A DNA stretch of 64,000 nt from Nitrospirota bacterium (GTDB lineage: Bacteria > Nitrospirota > Leptospirillia > Leptospirillales > Leptospirillaceae), in assembly GCA_021801345.1 (NCBI GenBank), contig JAJYYA010000005.1, positions 24,146 to 88,145 of the forward strand, written 5' to 3'. Positions 36,595 through 45,625 of this stretch are shown piece by piece (positions within the stretch are counted from its first letter, which is position 1; each line of letters opens with the position of its first letter). The translations under genes and the position numbers were made by a program. The notes beneath the pieces were generated by a model that was not told the DNA's origin, ran no database searches, and saw nothing but the letters and a program-made list of their open reading frames with translations.

Positions 36595-38538
36595 TCAGTC
36601 TTCCCAGCTGTTGTAGGTGTTCACCGTGAGGTGCTCGTCTCCGATCTCCTCGAGAAAACGCGAGGGAGCCGCAGGGGAGCCGTATCCCCGGCCGATGACC
36701 TGGGGGACGCAGAGCAGGAGGTCGTGGCGGGCCCGGGTGACGGCCACATAGAAGAGCCGGCGCTCCTCCTCAAGATCCTCGGGGCTCTCCGAGCTTCGCG
36801 AGGAGGGGAAGACCCCCTCGGCGAGAGACAAGAGAAAGACCATGTCCCATTCGAGCCCCTTGGCCTGGTGGATGGTCGAAAGGACGATCCGGTTCTTGAT
36901 CTCGTCGGCCGAGAGGTCGTCGCCGCCGGCTTCGAGCAGGGCCAGCTCGGCGAGGAAGTCCCCGAGCGCCGTCTCCGGCGGGATCTGGTTCGCGAAGGAG
37001 ACGATATCCTCCTCCCGGCTCTCCGGGTCCTCGAAGGTCTCGTAGAGGTAGTCGTGGTAGCCGGTGTCGAGAAGGGTCTGAACGAGGAGGACCACATTTC
37101 CGGGAGAGGCCTCCCGGCGCTCCCCGAGCAGCTTGAAGGTCTCCCCCATGCGGGAAAGCCCCGGCCGGGCCCCGGCGGGGAAGGCCTTCAAGAACGCGGG
37201 GTCGGAAAGGGCCGCCTTTGGATTTTCCGTTCTGACGAGATGGTCTAAGGCCTTTTCGGCCGTCTTCTTGCCGACCCGGGGGAGCCTTTGCAGGATCCGT
37301 TTCCAGGCCATGGCGTCCCTGGCGTTTTCGAGGAGGCGAAGCCAAGAGAGGATGTCCTTGATGTGGGCCTGCTCGTAGAACTTGAGGCCGCTTGTGAGGT
37401 GGAAGGGGATCCGCTCGCGCGAGAGGGCGAGCTGGAGGGAGAGAGAGGCGTAGTGCGCCCGGTAGAGGACGGCGATCTCGGAGGGCTCGTGCCCCCGGTC
37501 GAGGGCCCGCCGGATTTTTCCTACGATAAAGCGGGCCTGGTCGAGGTCCGAGTACATCCGGACCAGCGTCGGGTGGTCGGCTTCCGGGCGGGGAGAGTAA
37601 AGGGTTTTAGGGATCTGGCGGCTGTTTCGTTCGATGATGCGGTTGGCCACGTTGAGGATGTTGGGAGTGGAGCGGTAGTTCTTCTCGAGGCGGTAGACCC
37701 CCGCCTCGGGATAGCGCTCCGAGAAGGTGAGGATATTGTCGATCGCCGCCCCCCGGAAGGAGTAGATGCTCTGGCTGTCGTCGCCTACCACGAAGAGGTT
37801 TTTGTGGTCGCAGGCCAGAAGGTCGAGGATCCGTCCCTGCAGGGGGTTGGTGTCCTGGTACTCGTCGACGAGGATGTGGCGGAAGCGCTCCCGAAGGATC
37901 GAGGCCGTCTCGGGGCTCTCTTCGAGCAGCCGAAGCCAGAGGAGAAGAAGATCGTCGAAGTCCAGGACCTTCTGGGCCGCCTTCTCTTCGCGGTAGCGCC
38001 GGTCGATGGCCTCGACCGCCTTTTCCAGATGGGAAAGCCAGGGGGCCCGGCGCCTGAGGAGCTCCCGAAGAGGGATCAGAAGATTCGACGCAAGGGAGAG
38101 ATACCCTAAAATCGCCGCGGCGGGGGGAAGCTCCTCCTCCGGCATCTCGTCGGCCAAAGAGTCCCGGATCTCCTTGATCAGGTCCCGCTGGTCCTCCCGG
38201 TCGAGAAGGGTCCGGGTCCCTTCGACGCCGACTTTGTGTCCGAACTCCCGGATCAGCCGGTATCCCACATGGTGGAATGTGCCGGCCCAGGGAACGAGGA
38301 AGGCGGGGCCCATCAGACCGGTGAGCCGGTCTTGCATGACCCGGGAGGCCTTCTTCGTGAAGGTCAGGAGAAGGATGCGGGGGGCGGGAACGCCCCGGGA
38401 GAGAAGATGGGCCGCCCGGTAGGTCAGAACCCGGGTCTTGCCGCTTCCCGCCCCGGCGAGGACAAGGGCGGGGCCGTCGGGCGCCAGAACGGCCGGCTTC
38501 TGTTCCTCGTTGAGATCTGGGAGGGGCGGATGGGACAC
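36595..38538 (-). CDS. UvrD/PcrA-type superfamily 1 DNA helicase
   Basis: 647 residues. All SF1A motifs are visible: Q-motif LNEEQKPAV, Walker A LAGAGSGKTRVL, LLTFTKKASRVM, LVDEYQDTNPLQG, VGDDSQSIYSFRGA, LEKNYRSTPNIL, STIHQAKGLEWDMVFL and RRLFYVAVTRARHDL. It unwinds DNA 3' to 5' during repair or removes RecA/RNA polymerase obstacles. Somewhat shorter than Escherichia coli UvrD, lacking the long C-terminal tail. It leads the run of leftward genes that ends with dnaE; the EAL gene stop is 33 bases upstream. Confidence 0.93.
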   Translation of the reverse strand: MSHPPLPDLNEEQKPAVLAPDGPALVLAGAGSGKTRVLTYRAAHLLSRGVPAPRILLLTFTKKASRVMQDRLTGLMGPAFLVPWAGTFHHVGYRLIREFGHKVGVEGTRTLLDREDQRDLIKEIRDSLADEMPEEELPPAAAILGYLSLASNLLIPLRELLRRRAPWLSHLEKAVEAIDRRYREEKAAQKVLDFDDLLLLWLRLLEESPETASILRERFRHILVDEYQDTNPLQGRILDLLACDHKNLFVVGDDSQSIYSFRGAAIDNILTFSERYPEAGVYRLEKNYRSTPNILNVANRIIERNSRQIPKTLYSPRPEADHPTLVRMYSDLDQARFIVGKIRRALDRGHEPSEIAVLYRAHYASLSLQLALSRERIPFHLTSGLKFYEQAHIKDILSWLRLLENARDAMAWKRILQRLPRVGKKTAEKALDHLVRTENPKAALSDPAFLKAFPAGARPGLSRMGETFKLLGERREASPGNVVLLVQTLLDTGYHDYLYETFEDPESREEDIVSFANQIPPETALGDFLAELALLEAGGDDLSADEIKNRIVLSTIHQAKGLEWDMVFLLSLAEGVFPSSRSSESPEDLEEERRLFYVAVTRARHDLLLCVPQVIGRGYGSPAAPSRFLEEIGDEHLTVNTYNSWED

Positions 38539-38570
38539 GAAGGCTCCTGGAAATCGGCGTTTAGGACCGG

Positions 38571-39371
38571 TCAGAGATCCATGCGGGAGACGGAGGGAAG
38601 GCTCTCGAATCCCGGGCGTGCAAAGAAATATCCCTGGAAGAGGGCGATGCCCATCTCCCGGAGCGTTCGGACCTCTTCGAGGGTTTCGACCCCTTCGGCG
38701 ATGAGGCGGATGCCCATCTCCCGGCAGAGGGTGACCATGGCGCTTACGATGCGGCGCCTCACGGTGTCGCGGTCGATGGCGGTGACCAGCTGGCGGTCGA
38801 GCTTGAGATATTCGGGGGTGAGCTGAGCCATGAGGTTCAGGCTCGAATACCCCTCCCCGAAGTCGTCGATGGCGATCAGGAGTCCATGGCTCCGGTAGCC
38901 CTCGAGGACGTGTTTAAGGAAGAGGGGATCCTCGATCTTCTCTTCCTCGGTGGTCTCGAGGATGATCCGCTCGATGGGAAAGTTGTTCTTTCTTGCGCAC
39001 TCGAGGGTCAGCCGGATGCACTGGTCGGGATCGTAGACGGCGTTTACGAGAAAGTTGATGTTGATATTCGTGGTGATCCCGAGACGCGAGGCGAGGGTGA
39101 TGGCCTTGGCCCGGCAGAGCTGGTCGAATCGAAACCTGTTGTCCCGCGTGACCCGCGAGAGAATCTCGGCCGCGCCTTCGCCCTCCACTCCCCGAACCAG
39201 TGCCTCGTAAGAGTGGACCTCTTTCTTGTCGAGGTCCACGATGGGCTGAAAGGCGAAGGTGAAGTCGAAGTCCAGAAGAGAGCCTTTGGCGCAATGCTCG
39301 CAGGTCAGGGATTCGATTTTGTCTCTTCGCTCTTCAGGGGAGGGAACGAGGGAGAGCTCGATGTTTGTCAT
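38571..39371 (-). CDS. EAL-domain cyclic-di-GMP phosphodiesterase
   Basis: 266 residues, a stand-alone EAL domain. FAFQPIVDLDKKEVHSYEAL has the EAL signature, followed by FLVN, LETTEEE, IAIDDFGEGYSSLNLM, EYLKLDR and IAEGVETLEE, covering the metal- and substrate-binding acidic residues and the catalytic lysine. It should hydrolyse cyclic-di-GMP to pGpG. The N-terminal about 30 residues contain two cysteines (LTCEHC) that could bind metal or act as a redox sensor. No GGDEF partner in the window. Confidence 0.9.
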   Translation of the reverse strand: MTNIELSLVPSPEERRDKIESLTCEHCAKGSLLDFDFTFAFQPIVDLDKKEVHSYEALVRGVEGEGAAEILSRVTRDNRFRFDQLCRAKAITLASRLGITTNININFLVNAVYDPDQCIRLTLECARKNNFPIERIILETTEEEKIEDPLFLKHVLEGYRSHGLLIAIDDFGEGYSSLNLMAQLTPEYLKLDRQLVTAIDRDTVRRRIVSAMVTLCREMGIRLIAEGVETLEEVRTLREMGIALFQGYFFARPGFESLPSVSRMDL

Positions 39372-39529
39372 GGGGGCAGTCTCCGGGACGCATGAATTCT
39401 GAGGACCGAACGGTCGTCATTATAGCACGCCCCGGGGGGAAGGGGGATATGTGAGCTGCGGGGGAGTCGACAAAGCGTTTACACTCCTACCGAAGATCTC
39501 TCCCTTAGACTTTGGGGGCGGACGAAGGC

Positions 39530-39600
39530 TGCAACCTCTTCCGGTGACATGCCGCTTTGAGAGGAGCCGGGCAATATTGTTTCAAAACCGGTGAGGAAGG
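39530..39600 (-). pseudogene. Third, decayed copy of the Rpn gene 3' end
   Basis: The minus strand reads NNIARLLSK and then, after a frameshift, MSPEEVAA, matching NNIARLLSKGLSPEEVSDLL of the Rpn-family gene. It is the most degraded of three direct copies. Confidence 0.6.
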
Positions 39601-39624
39601 TGTAAGGAAGCGATCCGAGTCGGC

Positions 39625-39906
39625 TTAGGGGGACTCTTCCCGACCGGACCACCTGTCCGGAGCTTCCGGCCGGTCGCCATAGTCCAAACGGATTTTGGGG
39701 AGGGCGAAGGCTTGAGTGTCTGCGGCGATCTCCCGGACGAGATTCGGGTCGGCATCGAGAAGGTCGGAGACCTCTTCGGGGGACATGCCTTTTGAGAGGA
39801 GGCGGGCAATATTGTTTCTGAGTTCTTCTAGAAGGCCCTCCTGGCGGCCCTTCTGAAGGCCTTCCCGGAAACCTTTCTCTTCGAACAACTCAGAGGCACT
39901 CGTCAT
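39625..39906 (-). pseudogene. Duplicated C-terminal fragment of the Rpn-family gene
   Basis: 93 codons: MTSASELFEEKGFREGLQK, LRNNIARLLSKGMSPEEVSD, LLDADPNLVREIAADTQAF. Nearly identical in its middle to the last part of the gene at 40047-41033, but the GRQE repeat is replaced by GLQKGRQEGLLE and the end is longer. It lacks the nuclease domain, and is probably the older tail displaced when the 3' end was duplicated. Confidence 0.75.
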
Positions 39907-40046
39907 CTTTTCCTCTTCTCCGTGGTCACATTTGGGGCCTCACTGAGGAGGGCGATAAAGGCTTTATCGGCTCATGGGAGGTTCCATGCGAGATCCTTCC
40001 CCTCTCCGAGACCCTCGTCCCGAGCGGTTGTATCCCTCCTCGCAGC

Positions 40047-41033
40047 CTATGTGGTGCGTCGAGAGGCTTGAGGGTCTGCGGCGATTTCCCGGACGAGATT
40101 CGGGTCGGCATCGAGAAGGTCGGAGACCTCTTCGGGGGAGAGTCCTTTTGAGAGGAGGCGGGCAATATTGTTTCTGAGTTCCTCCTGTCGGCCTTCTTGC
40201 CGGCCTTCCTGCCGGCCTTCTTGCCGGCCTTCCTGCCGGCCTTCCTGCCGGCCCTTCTCTTTGAACAACTCGGCGACACTCGTCATGTTTTTCTCCTTGA
40301 AAACTTTTTCGAAGACGGAGAGGATCTTCTCCGGCTCTCCCTCATCGTGAACATGTGTTGCGTAATCGAAGACGGTCAATAGTATTTTCTGCATTATATC
40401 ACGAGGGGGGGCGATCTCATCTGTGGTCTGCAGGATCACCTGTATGAACTCCTCGAGCGAGTCGTAGATGTGCTTCATGGCCAGGAGGCCGATCATGGGA
40501 ATGAAATTTGGGACCTTTTCCCGGATCATCGGGTCGGAGAGGCGGGAGAGGTCGATGATCTGGAGCTCGAAGTCCGGGAGGCCGGGGGCGGCTCCCGGGG
40601 CGATCCCCAGGACCTCGGAGAGGCGGAGGGGAAGGGACCAGGGGCGGGGTCCGTGGTAGAGGAGGATCGGGATGACGGGGAGGGGATCGGAGCCCTCCCG
40701 GATCGCCCGGGACCAGGCGGCATCGACGAGGTGGAGGAGCTGGAAATGGATCAATGGGGCAAAGTAGCTCTTGTGCTCGAAGATGAAGACGAAGCGGGAG
40801 TCCTTGCCGTCGATGGTCCCACCGGCGACGAAAAAGGAGGCGGTGAGGTCGGTGCGGGTGGATGTGGCAAGGCCGTCTCCGATCGATTCTCCGGGGAGGA
40901 ATCTGAGGGAGGCGGGATCGACGCGAGCGGCGAAGGCGGGGTCCATGAGGGAGAAGAGAGCGGGGAGATGTCCCGAGCCCGGACCGAAGACATCCTTGAA
41001 AAAATAGTCGTGGGGAGTGGGGGTGAAGTCCAT
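40047..41033 (-). CDS. Rpn-family recombination-promoting nuclease / PD-(D/E)XK transposase-like protein
   Basis: 328 residues of the PF04754 family. N-terminal TPHDYFFKDVFG, then RTDLTASFFVAGG, FVFIFEHKSYFAPLIHFQLL (the E...K of the nuclease core), VIPILLYHGPRPW and MIGLLAMKHIYDS are characteristic. Rpn nucleases cut DNA and raise recombination; they often carry C-terminal repeats that expand and contract. Here six GRQE units precede ELRNNIARLLSKGLSPEEV. The 3' end has been copied twice downstream. AAAAGGA precedes the ATG. Confidence 0.88.
   Translation of the reverse strand: MDFTPTPHDYFFKDVFGPGSGHLPALFSLMDPAFAARVDPASLRFLPGESIGDGLATSTRTDLTASFFVAGGTIDGKDSRFVFIFEHKSYFAPLIHFQLLHLVDAAWSRAIREGSDPLPVIPILLYHGPRPWSLPLRLSEVLGIAPGAAPGLPDFELQIIDLSRLSDPMIREKVPNFIPMIGLLAMKHIYDSLEEFIQVILQTTDEIAPPRDIMQKILLTVFDYATHVHDEGEPEKILSVFEKVFKEKNMTSVAELFKEKGRQEGRQEGRQEGRQEGRQEGRQEELRNNIARLLSKGLSPEEVSDLLDADPNLVREIAADPQASRRTT
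40185..40256 (-). repeat. 12-bp tandem repeat encoding (GRQE)x6
   Basis: Six units of a 12-bp repeat (CGGCCTTCTTGC or CGGCCTTCCTGC on the plus strand), encoding Gly-Arg-Gln-Glu six times. Being a multiple of three, copy-number changes keep the frame, allowing length variation of the linker. Confidence 0.9.
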
Positions 41034-41197
41034 AATGTCCTTTTGTATTATGTTTTGTATTCGGATAAGTGATCAGACAAAGAACTATCATGGAAAAAGC
41101 TTGAAAAGTCAATGCGGCGATGATTGTTTCAAAGTTCCCCAGCCTCTCTGCCGAAGTGTCGTGGGGAACTTTGGATTTGTCTCATTGTCTTGACGCA

Positions 41198-41226
41198 TTG
41201 AGGGTTCGAATGACGTCATATATAAT
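41198..41226 (+). promoter_or_regulatory. Leaderless-type promoter before a PIN fragment
   Basis: TTGAGG, 17-base spacer, TATAAT, then 6 bases to the ATG at 41233. Confidence 0.6.
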
Positions 41227-41232
41227 GGCACT

Positions 41233-41427
41233 ATGTTGAGAGTTGTTATCGATACCGATGTTGTGAAGGAATCTGTTGAAGGACAGGAAGGGCCATCGCT
41301 GAGCCCACTCCTGTCGAGTGTGCCGGTTGAACAAGGAGTCCGGCCGAGCAATCGTGCTCTCGAAAAGTCGGCTTTTTCTCCTCGACGCAGGGCCTTCCTT
41401 TCGAGTCGAACGGAGGGGCTTGACTGA
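41233..41427 (+). pseudogene. Decayed PIN-domain toxin, N-terminal fragment
   Basis: Begins MLRVVIDTDVVKES, matching the first strand and catalytic Asp of PIN toxins (compare LRVVLDTNVLLSG at 51648), then loses similarity. In another frame about 90 bases on, SGRAIVLSKSRLFLLDAGPS resembles the following PIN helix and strand, suggesting a frameshift. No antitoxin gene is adjacent. Confidence 0.5.
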
Positions 41428-41465
41428 CATGTGTGGCGTCATCGAGGACGGTCTGGTGCCTTGTT

Positions 41466-42920
41466 TTAGATCGTGCTCATGGTTTCGGTCCCCTGGCCGA
41501 TTTCAGATTCTCCGAGCCAGTAACACAAGAGAGGCGCCGGAATCTTTAGTATCTGGGCCTTGACCCCGGGCGGTCCGATGACCCTGCCGAAGTCTCCGGG
41601 AGATTTGGTGACCACATATCCGTGGGTGCCTCCCTTTTGATCCAGAAATTCATAAAATCCCTGCAACTCCCTGGCTCCGGTATGGTCTGCCCTGTACTTG
41701 ACCTCGAAAGGGATCAAGGTGTGTCCCATTTCCGCGACAAGGTCGACTTCCTGATCTCTTTTACCTCGCCAATAGGAAAACCTGAGGCTTTGTTCGTAGA
41801 CTCTTCCAAAAATGTGCTTGAAGGTTGCTGTTTCCGCGGCGATTCCCAATGATGTCGGATCGTCGATCACGCTCTTGCCTTTCAGGAGAACCGCCGATGC
41901 TATGGCGGCATCTGCGAGATAAATCTTGAAGCGGCCACGGAGGATTTCCTTGCCGTATCCGAGCGGAGGCAGTCGGTAGATCAGGTTGGCAGCTTCGAGA
42001 ATCTCGATGAAGTGTTGGGCCGTGGGCCGCTTGACCTGGAGATTCGCGCAAAGGCTCACCATGTCGAGAAGGCCCCCGTCGTGCATGCAAAGGTACAGGA
42101 AGGTCTGCTCGAGGTCGAGAATGTGCCGAACGCCGAAAAGGGCGGTCATGTCACGTTTCAATACTTTGTCAACAATGTCTTCCCGAAGAATTTTCTGAGC
42201 CTGGTCGATGCTTTCGACCTGTGCCGTCTGGGGAAACCCTCCCCGGACAAGATATTCATGAAAATGGGGAGTGTAGGAGATTGCCTTTTCGGAAACTTTC
42301 TGAAATTCCGCTTCCGGCCAGGAGAGAAGTTCTGTCAGGGAGCGGACTTCAGGAAGAGAAGGCAGGTCGAGTTCCCTGAGTTTGGTGTATTCGTAGAACG
42401 ACAAGGTCCCAAGGCGGATCGTATGCCAGCGTCCGACTCCCGACTCCTGGTTGGACTCTGCCAGCGGCATGGCCGAACCGGTAAAGACGATATGGCGGTT
42501 TTTATTGAAGTCGACCTGGTGTTTGATCCAGGTCCCCCAGTCACGAATGAACTGAGCTTCGTCGAGAAAAAGAAATTCCGGCCCTCCGGAGAGGACCTCC
42601 CTTCCTCGCCAGACGTCAAGAACGTCATCTGCGCCAGCCATTTTGAGAAGCGGATGATCAAATGTGGCATAGAGAATATTCGACGGCGGGATTCCCTTTT
42701 CGAGAAGCGCCTTGACCGCCTGCAGCATAAGGGTCGTTTTTCCGATTTGTCGGGCCCCTGTCAAAAGGACGGCCCGGTGAACCGGCGGGCTCGATACCCA
42801 GGAGAAGAATTCCCGGAAAGGGGCCCGATGCCATGCCGGAAGGTCGGGAATGCCCTCGTTCCTCCACCATGGATTGAATCGGGAAAGAATCTTGCCGATA
42901 TCGTCGTAAGAGATTTTCAT
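41466..42920 (-). CDS. AAA+ ATPase of the AAA_14/DUF4143 family (copy 4)
   Basis: 484 residues, longer than the other copies because of an N-terminal extension (MKISYDDIGKILSRFNPWW). Walker A LTGARQIGKTTLM (about residue 53), Walker B PEFLFLDEAQFIRD (about 115), IVFTGSAMPLA, FYEYTKLRELD, a HTH-like NLQVKRPTAQHFIEIL, IYLADAAIASAVL and the C-terminal DQEVDLVAEMGHTLIPFEVKY. Starts at the ATG at 42920, 7 bases after a -10 box. It belongs to a subgroup different from copies 1-3. Function unknown; its 3' end converges on the PIN fragment. Confidence 0.88.
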   Translation of the reverse strand: MKISYDDIGKILSRFNPWWRNEGIPDLPAWHRAPFREFFSWVSSPPVHRAVLLTGARQIGKTTLMLQAVKALLEKGIPPSNILYATFDHPLLKMAGADDVLDVWRGREVLSGGPEFLFLDEAQFIRDWGTWIKHQVDFNKNRHIVFTGSAMPLAESNQESGVGRWHTIRLGTLSFYEYTKLRELDLPSLPEVRSLTELLSWPEAEFQKVSEKAISYTPHFHEYLVRGGFPQTAQVESIDQAQKILREDIVDKVLKRDMTALFGVRHILDLEQTFLYLCMHDGGLLDMVSLCANLQVKRPTAQHFIEILEAANLIYRLPPLGYGKEILRGRFKIYLADAAIASAVLLKGKSVIDDPTSLGIAAETATFKHIFGRVYEQSLRFSYWRGKRDQEVDLVAEMGHTLIPFEVKYRADHTGARELQGFYEFLDQKGGTHGYVVTKSPGDFGRVIGPPGVKAQILKIPAPLLCYWLGESEIGQGTETMSTI

Positions 42921-43460
42921 GGGATCTATTCTAACAAAGTAAGTCGTTTAGTCAATCTGTATTTTAATTATTTGTTTGGTTTTGTTTGTCCCACGGGTTG
43001 AGCGGAGGCGATCGGTCTCTTGAGAATTTGTCTCGCCCTTGCGGAAGGAGGTGGTCGTTCCATTCATGCGCGAAGAGTCTCATTTCTCTCCGGAATGAGG
43101 AAAGAGTGGCGCGAGCGAAGGGTCGACTGTCACGGTCGACATTGAGGGTACGCCCCAAGGCAAAAGTGCCTCACGGGAAAGCGGGCAGAGTTTCCACGTG
43201 ACGGGTCGCCCCACTGAGCCCGAAGGAACCAAGGCAGAGAGGAAAACGGCAATGGAGCGACGATTCGGGCCGATCTTCGCGCGCACCTCTCAGCCAAAAC
43301 TCCCGAGATTTCAGGACCTCACGGCAAAACCGTGAGAGAAGTCTTCTCCGGCGTTCTCTTGGAGTAGAGGGAGGGCTTCGATTTGACCGAACTCGGATGA
43401 CGCGAACGTGTCGCACCCGGTTCTTCGAGATCTTGGGCTTGGCAACGCGCCCCGGCGCCC
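42921..43460. other. 540-bp non-coding region with several hairpins
   Basis: After the ATPase promoter the region 43010-43440 shows no convincing gene but several small perfect stems: GTCGAC...GTCGAC (near 43122-43140), AGGCA-AAAG-TGCCT (near 43160) and CTCACGG-CAAAA-CCGTGAG (43318-43336). It may encode a structured RNA or be decayed mobile DNA; I cannot assign it. Confidence 0.4.
42928..42955 (-). promoter_or_regulatory. Leaderless-type promoter of DUF4143 ATPase copy 4
   Basis: Minus strand TTGACT (42955-42950), 16-base spacer, TAGAAT (42933-42928), 7 bases to the ATG at 42920. An imperfect inverted repeat (CTAAAC...GTTAG) lies between the boxes. Confidence 0.65.
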
Positions 43461-44483
43461 CTACTCGACACGGAGAGGCGTCGTGTCATGGGGGGGCCGT
43501 AAATCGTCAGGTCGCCAGGGAGTCTTGCTCAGGATCTCGGGAAGGACGAGCCGGGCTCCCTGATTGTCGAGGGGATTGAGCCAGAGGATGTCGGTCATGA
43601 GCCGGGCGGCATCGTCGAATCGTCCCTGTCTCCAGCGGCAGAGGGCGAGGCCGTGGAGGCAGCGAAGATAGGGCCTGTTGTCGAGCCAGCCCCAGGGCAG
43701 AAGGTAGGAGCGCCGGTCGGGGACCTCGCCCCTCCAGATCGGAAAGAGAGACCAGTCGCCGATGGCGACGCCGACCTCGTAGTATCTGGCGGCCTGGTCC
43801 GCGCCGCTGGGCCCGTCGAAGAAGTACGATCCCAGATGGCTGTAGGCGTCGAGACAGCGGAGATCCTTGGCGAGAAGGCCGTGAAGAAGCCGCCATGCGT
43901 CGATCCTGCGACCGAACTCCATCATCTCGGCGGCATCGGCAACGGGGTCGAAATCGTCTTCCGGATCGTCCCCCGGCAGGACCTGTTCCATCTCGTAGGC
44001 CATGCGCGCCCCCGCCTTCCAGATCTCGTTGTAGGGGAATTCGAGGTCATCCGGGGAGGTCAACGCCTCATCCTCCGAATCAAAGAGGTCCCCCTCCTCG
44101 ACCTCCCACTCCTCGAGATCCCGGTCGCAGAACTCCCCCTCGTCGGGATCGGAAAATCCTATCCCCTCCCAGGGGGGCTCCCCCTTCGCGGGATCCTCTG
44201 CCCCGACAGGGGTCAGGCCGAGCCGAACGAGGCCGAGAGCCGGGATGTCGATCCGGGAATCCCGGATCGTCCCGTCGATACGGAGTCCCTTTTTCAGAAC
44301 CTTCTCCATGGTGACATCGACGGTAATCACCGTCCCGGGCACCGCTCTGGAGACGTAGGCGCGCAGGGTGACGGCAAGGCCCGTGCCGATCTCTCTGCAG
44401 TGGAAGTTCCGGGTGGTGACTCCCCAGACGACAAGCTCTGTGGTGCGGATAATCGGGGAGTCGGACGTGGGGTAGTACGGCAT
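43461..44483 (-). CDS. Hypothetical acidic protein with TPR-like C-terminal half
   Basis: 340 residues from the ATG at 44483 (MPYYPTSDSPII), with GAAGGAG upstream; a longer frame to 44603 adds a Pro/Arg-rich stretch typical of non-coding GC-rich DNA. The N-terminal half is beta-rich, the middle very acidic (EEWEVEEGDLFDSEDE), and the C-terminal half helical with repeated pairs like RRIDAWRLLHGLLAKDLRCL, LDAYSHLGSYFFD and RCLHGLALCRWRQGRFDDAA, resembling tetratricopeptide repeats. No named family recognised. Confidence 0.7.
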   Translation of the reverse strand: MPYYPTSDSPIIRTTELVVWGVTTRNFHCREIGTGLAVTLRAYVSRAVPGTVITVDVTMEKVLKKGLRIDGTIRDSRIDIPALGLVRLGLTPVGAEDPAKGEPPWEGIGFSDPDEGEFCDRDLEEWEVEEGDLFDSEDEALTSPDDLEFPYNEIWKAGARMAYEMEQVLPGDDPEDDFDPVADAAEMMEFGRRIDAWRLLHGLLAKDLRCLDAYSHLGSYFFDGPSGADQAARYYEVGVAIGDWSLFPIWRGEVPDRRSYLLPWGWLDNRPYLRCLHGLALCRWRQGRFDDAARLMTDILWLNPLDNQGARLVLPEILSKTPWRPDDLRPPHDTTPLRVE

Positions 44484-44815
44484 GCTGATCTTATTCTCCT
44501 TCACTTTTTGTGGAAGATCGTTTTTGTGAAGAGGCTCCCGCTCCGGGTGGCGACAAGGGGCCCCCGGATCTCCGGGACGAGAGGGACGACAGGGACCTCT
44601 CACCGCAAGAGCGAGCTTGTCCTTGCCTCCTCGCCTCCGACCTATCCTCCTCCGACCGTGAGTCTTCTAAAAAAAAGCCCAAGACCGACCGTTTTCAAGC
44701 CCCTGCGGGACTCGAGAAAAAGATCCCGACATTGGCCCGGGGGGGGCTCAGTGCCGATCCTCTCGAGGGGAGCCAGAGCCCTGACGGCAGGTCACTGAGC
44801 CCCGGGCGAATCTCT
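44484..44815. other. Intergenic region between two leftward hypothetical genes
   Basis: 332 bases. No promoter or gene I can defend; frames here are Arg/Pro/Ser-rich shadows. Confidence 0.4.
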
Positions 44816-45625
44816 TCACGGCTCCGCAAGTGCCCGGATGGCCGGGAGAGGCCAGGCCGGGAGATCGAGGGCGCAGTCGGTCGAGGCAAGGTTCGGCGCC
44901 GCCCCGGGAATGGGCGCGAACCCTCCCTCCCGTCCCCGGCAGGCCCTGACAGTGCCTGCGACGACCCGGGCAATCCAGGGATCCCGGGGCGCTCCCCCGG
45001 AGAGGCGCCACCCCGCCCGGAGGACAAAGAGGTCGGAGGCGGTGGATCCGGGCGTCAGAATCCATCCCAGGACCGGATGGCGGAAGCCCTCCTCCTTTTT
45101 TCTCTCCCGAAGGATCTCCTCTTTCGAGAAGAGGCCGCTGGCCTCCATCAGAAGCACCCGGGCCTCGACCTCCGGGAGGGTCGCCGGGCGGGCGATCCTC
45201 GCCCGATCGCTCCCGGCCGCTTCGAGACGGTCTTTGATCTTTTGCGCCTCTTCGGAGCCGAGTGGCGGAGCGTCCTGAAGGCGCAGGAGATCCGCCACCT
45301 CCCGGATGAGGTCGAAGGTCTCGTCGGGACCGGGAGAAGACCCCAGAAGGCGGTCTAGCTCCCGGGCAAAAAGTTCCCCTTCCGTCTCCGGCCAGGGGAG
45401 ACCGGCAAGGCCCATGGTCTTGAGCCGCCAGTGCAGGGCCGGGGAACGATGGAGCACGGGGGAGCGCACACTCTCCGCTTCGATCCATCGGACGGTCTCG
45501 TCGAGAGCGGGCGGATCGATCCCGAGCTTCGAAAAAAGGCTCAGCGCGTGGCAGGTATCGGCGATGTTCGAGAACCCTCCGCCGCTCTTCGGATCCCGGA
45601 AGGTGCAGTACCCTCCATCGTCCAT
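44816..45625 (-). CDS. Prenyltransferase/terpene-cyclase-like alpha-toroid protein, function unknown
   Basis: At least 269 residues. DDGGYCTFRDPKSGG, SNIADTCHALSLFSKLG and a later GREGGFAPIPG...STDCALDL are the repeat signatures of alpha/alpha-barrel proteins related to protein prenyltransferase beta subunits and squalene cyclases; the catalytic DxDD of cyclases is not seen. The ATG at 45625 has no ribosome site, and the preceding in-frame codons (LVALLGRCR) appear to belong to the first repeat helix. The only in-frame region upstream is bounded by a TGA at 45685-45683; a strong AAGGAG there is best placed for an ATC codon at 45679, so the true start may be non-canonical. Confidence 0.65.
   Translation of the reverse strand: MDDGGYCTFRDPKSGGGFSNIADTCHALSLFSKLGIDPPALDETVRWIEAESVRSPVLHRSPALHWRLKTMGLAGLPWPETEGELFARELDRLLGSSPGPDETFDLIREVADLLRLQDAPPLGSEEAQKIKDRLEAAGSDRARIARPATLPEVEARVLLMEASGLFSKEEILRERKKEEGFRHPVLGWILTPGSTASDLFVLRAGWRLSGGAPRDPWIARVVAGTVRACRGREGGFAPIPGAAPNLASTDCALDLPAWPLPAIRALAEP

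Noticed and set aside
40185..40256. Short tandem repeats as a CRISPR array
   Set aside because: Units are 12 bp, contiguous without spacers, and in frame within the Rpn gene.
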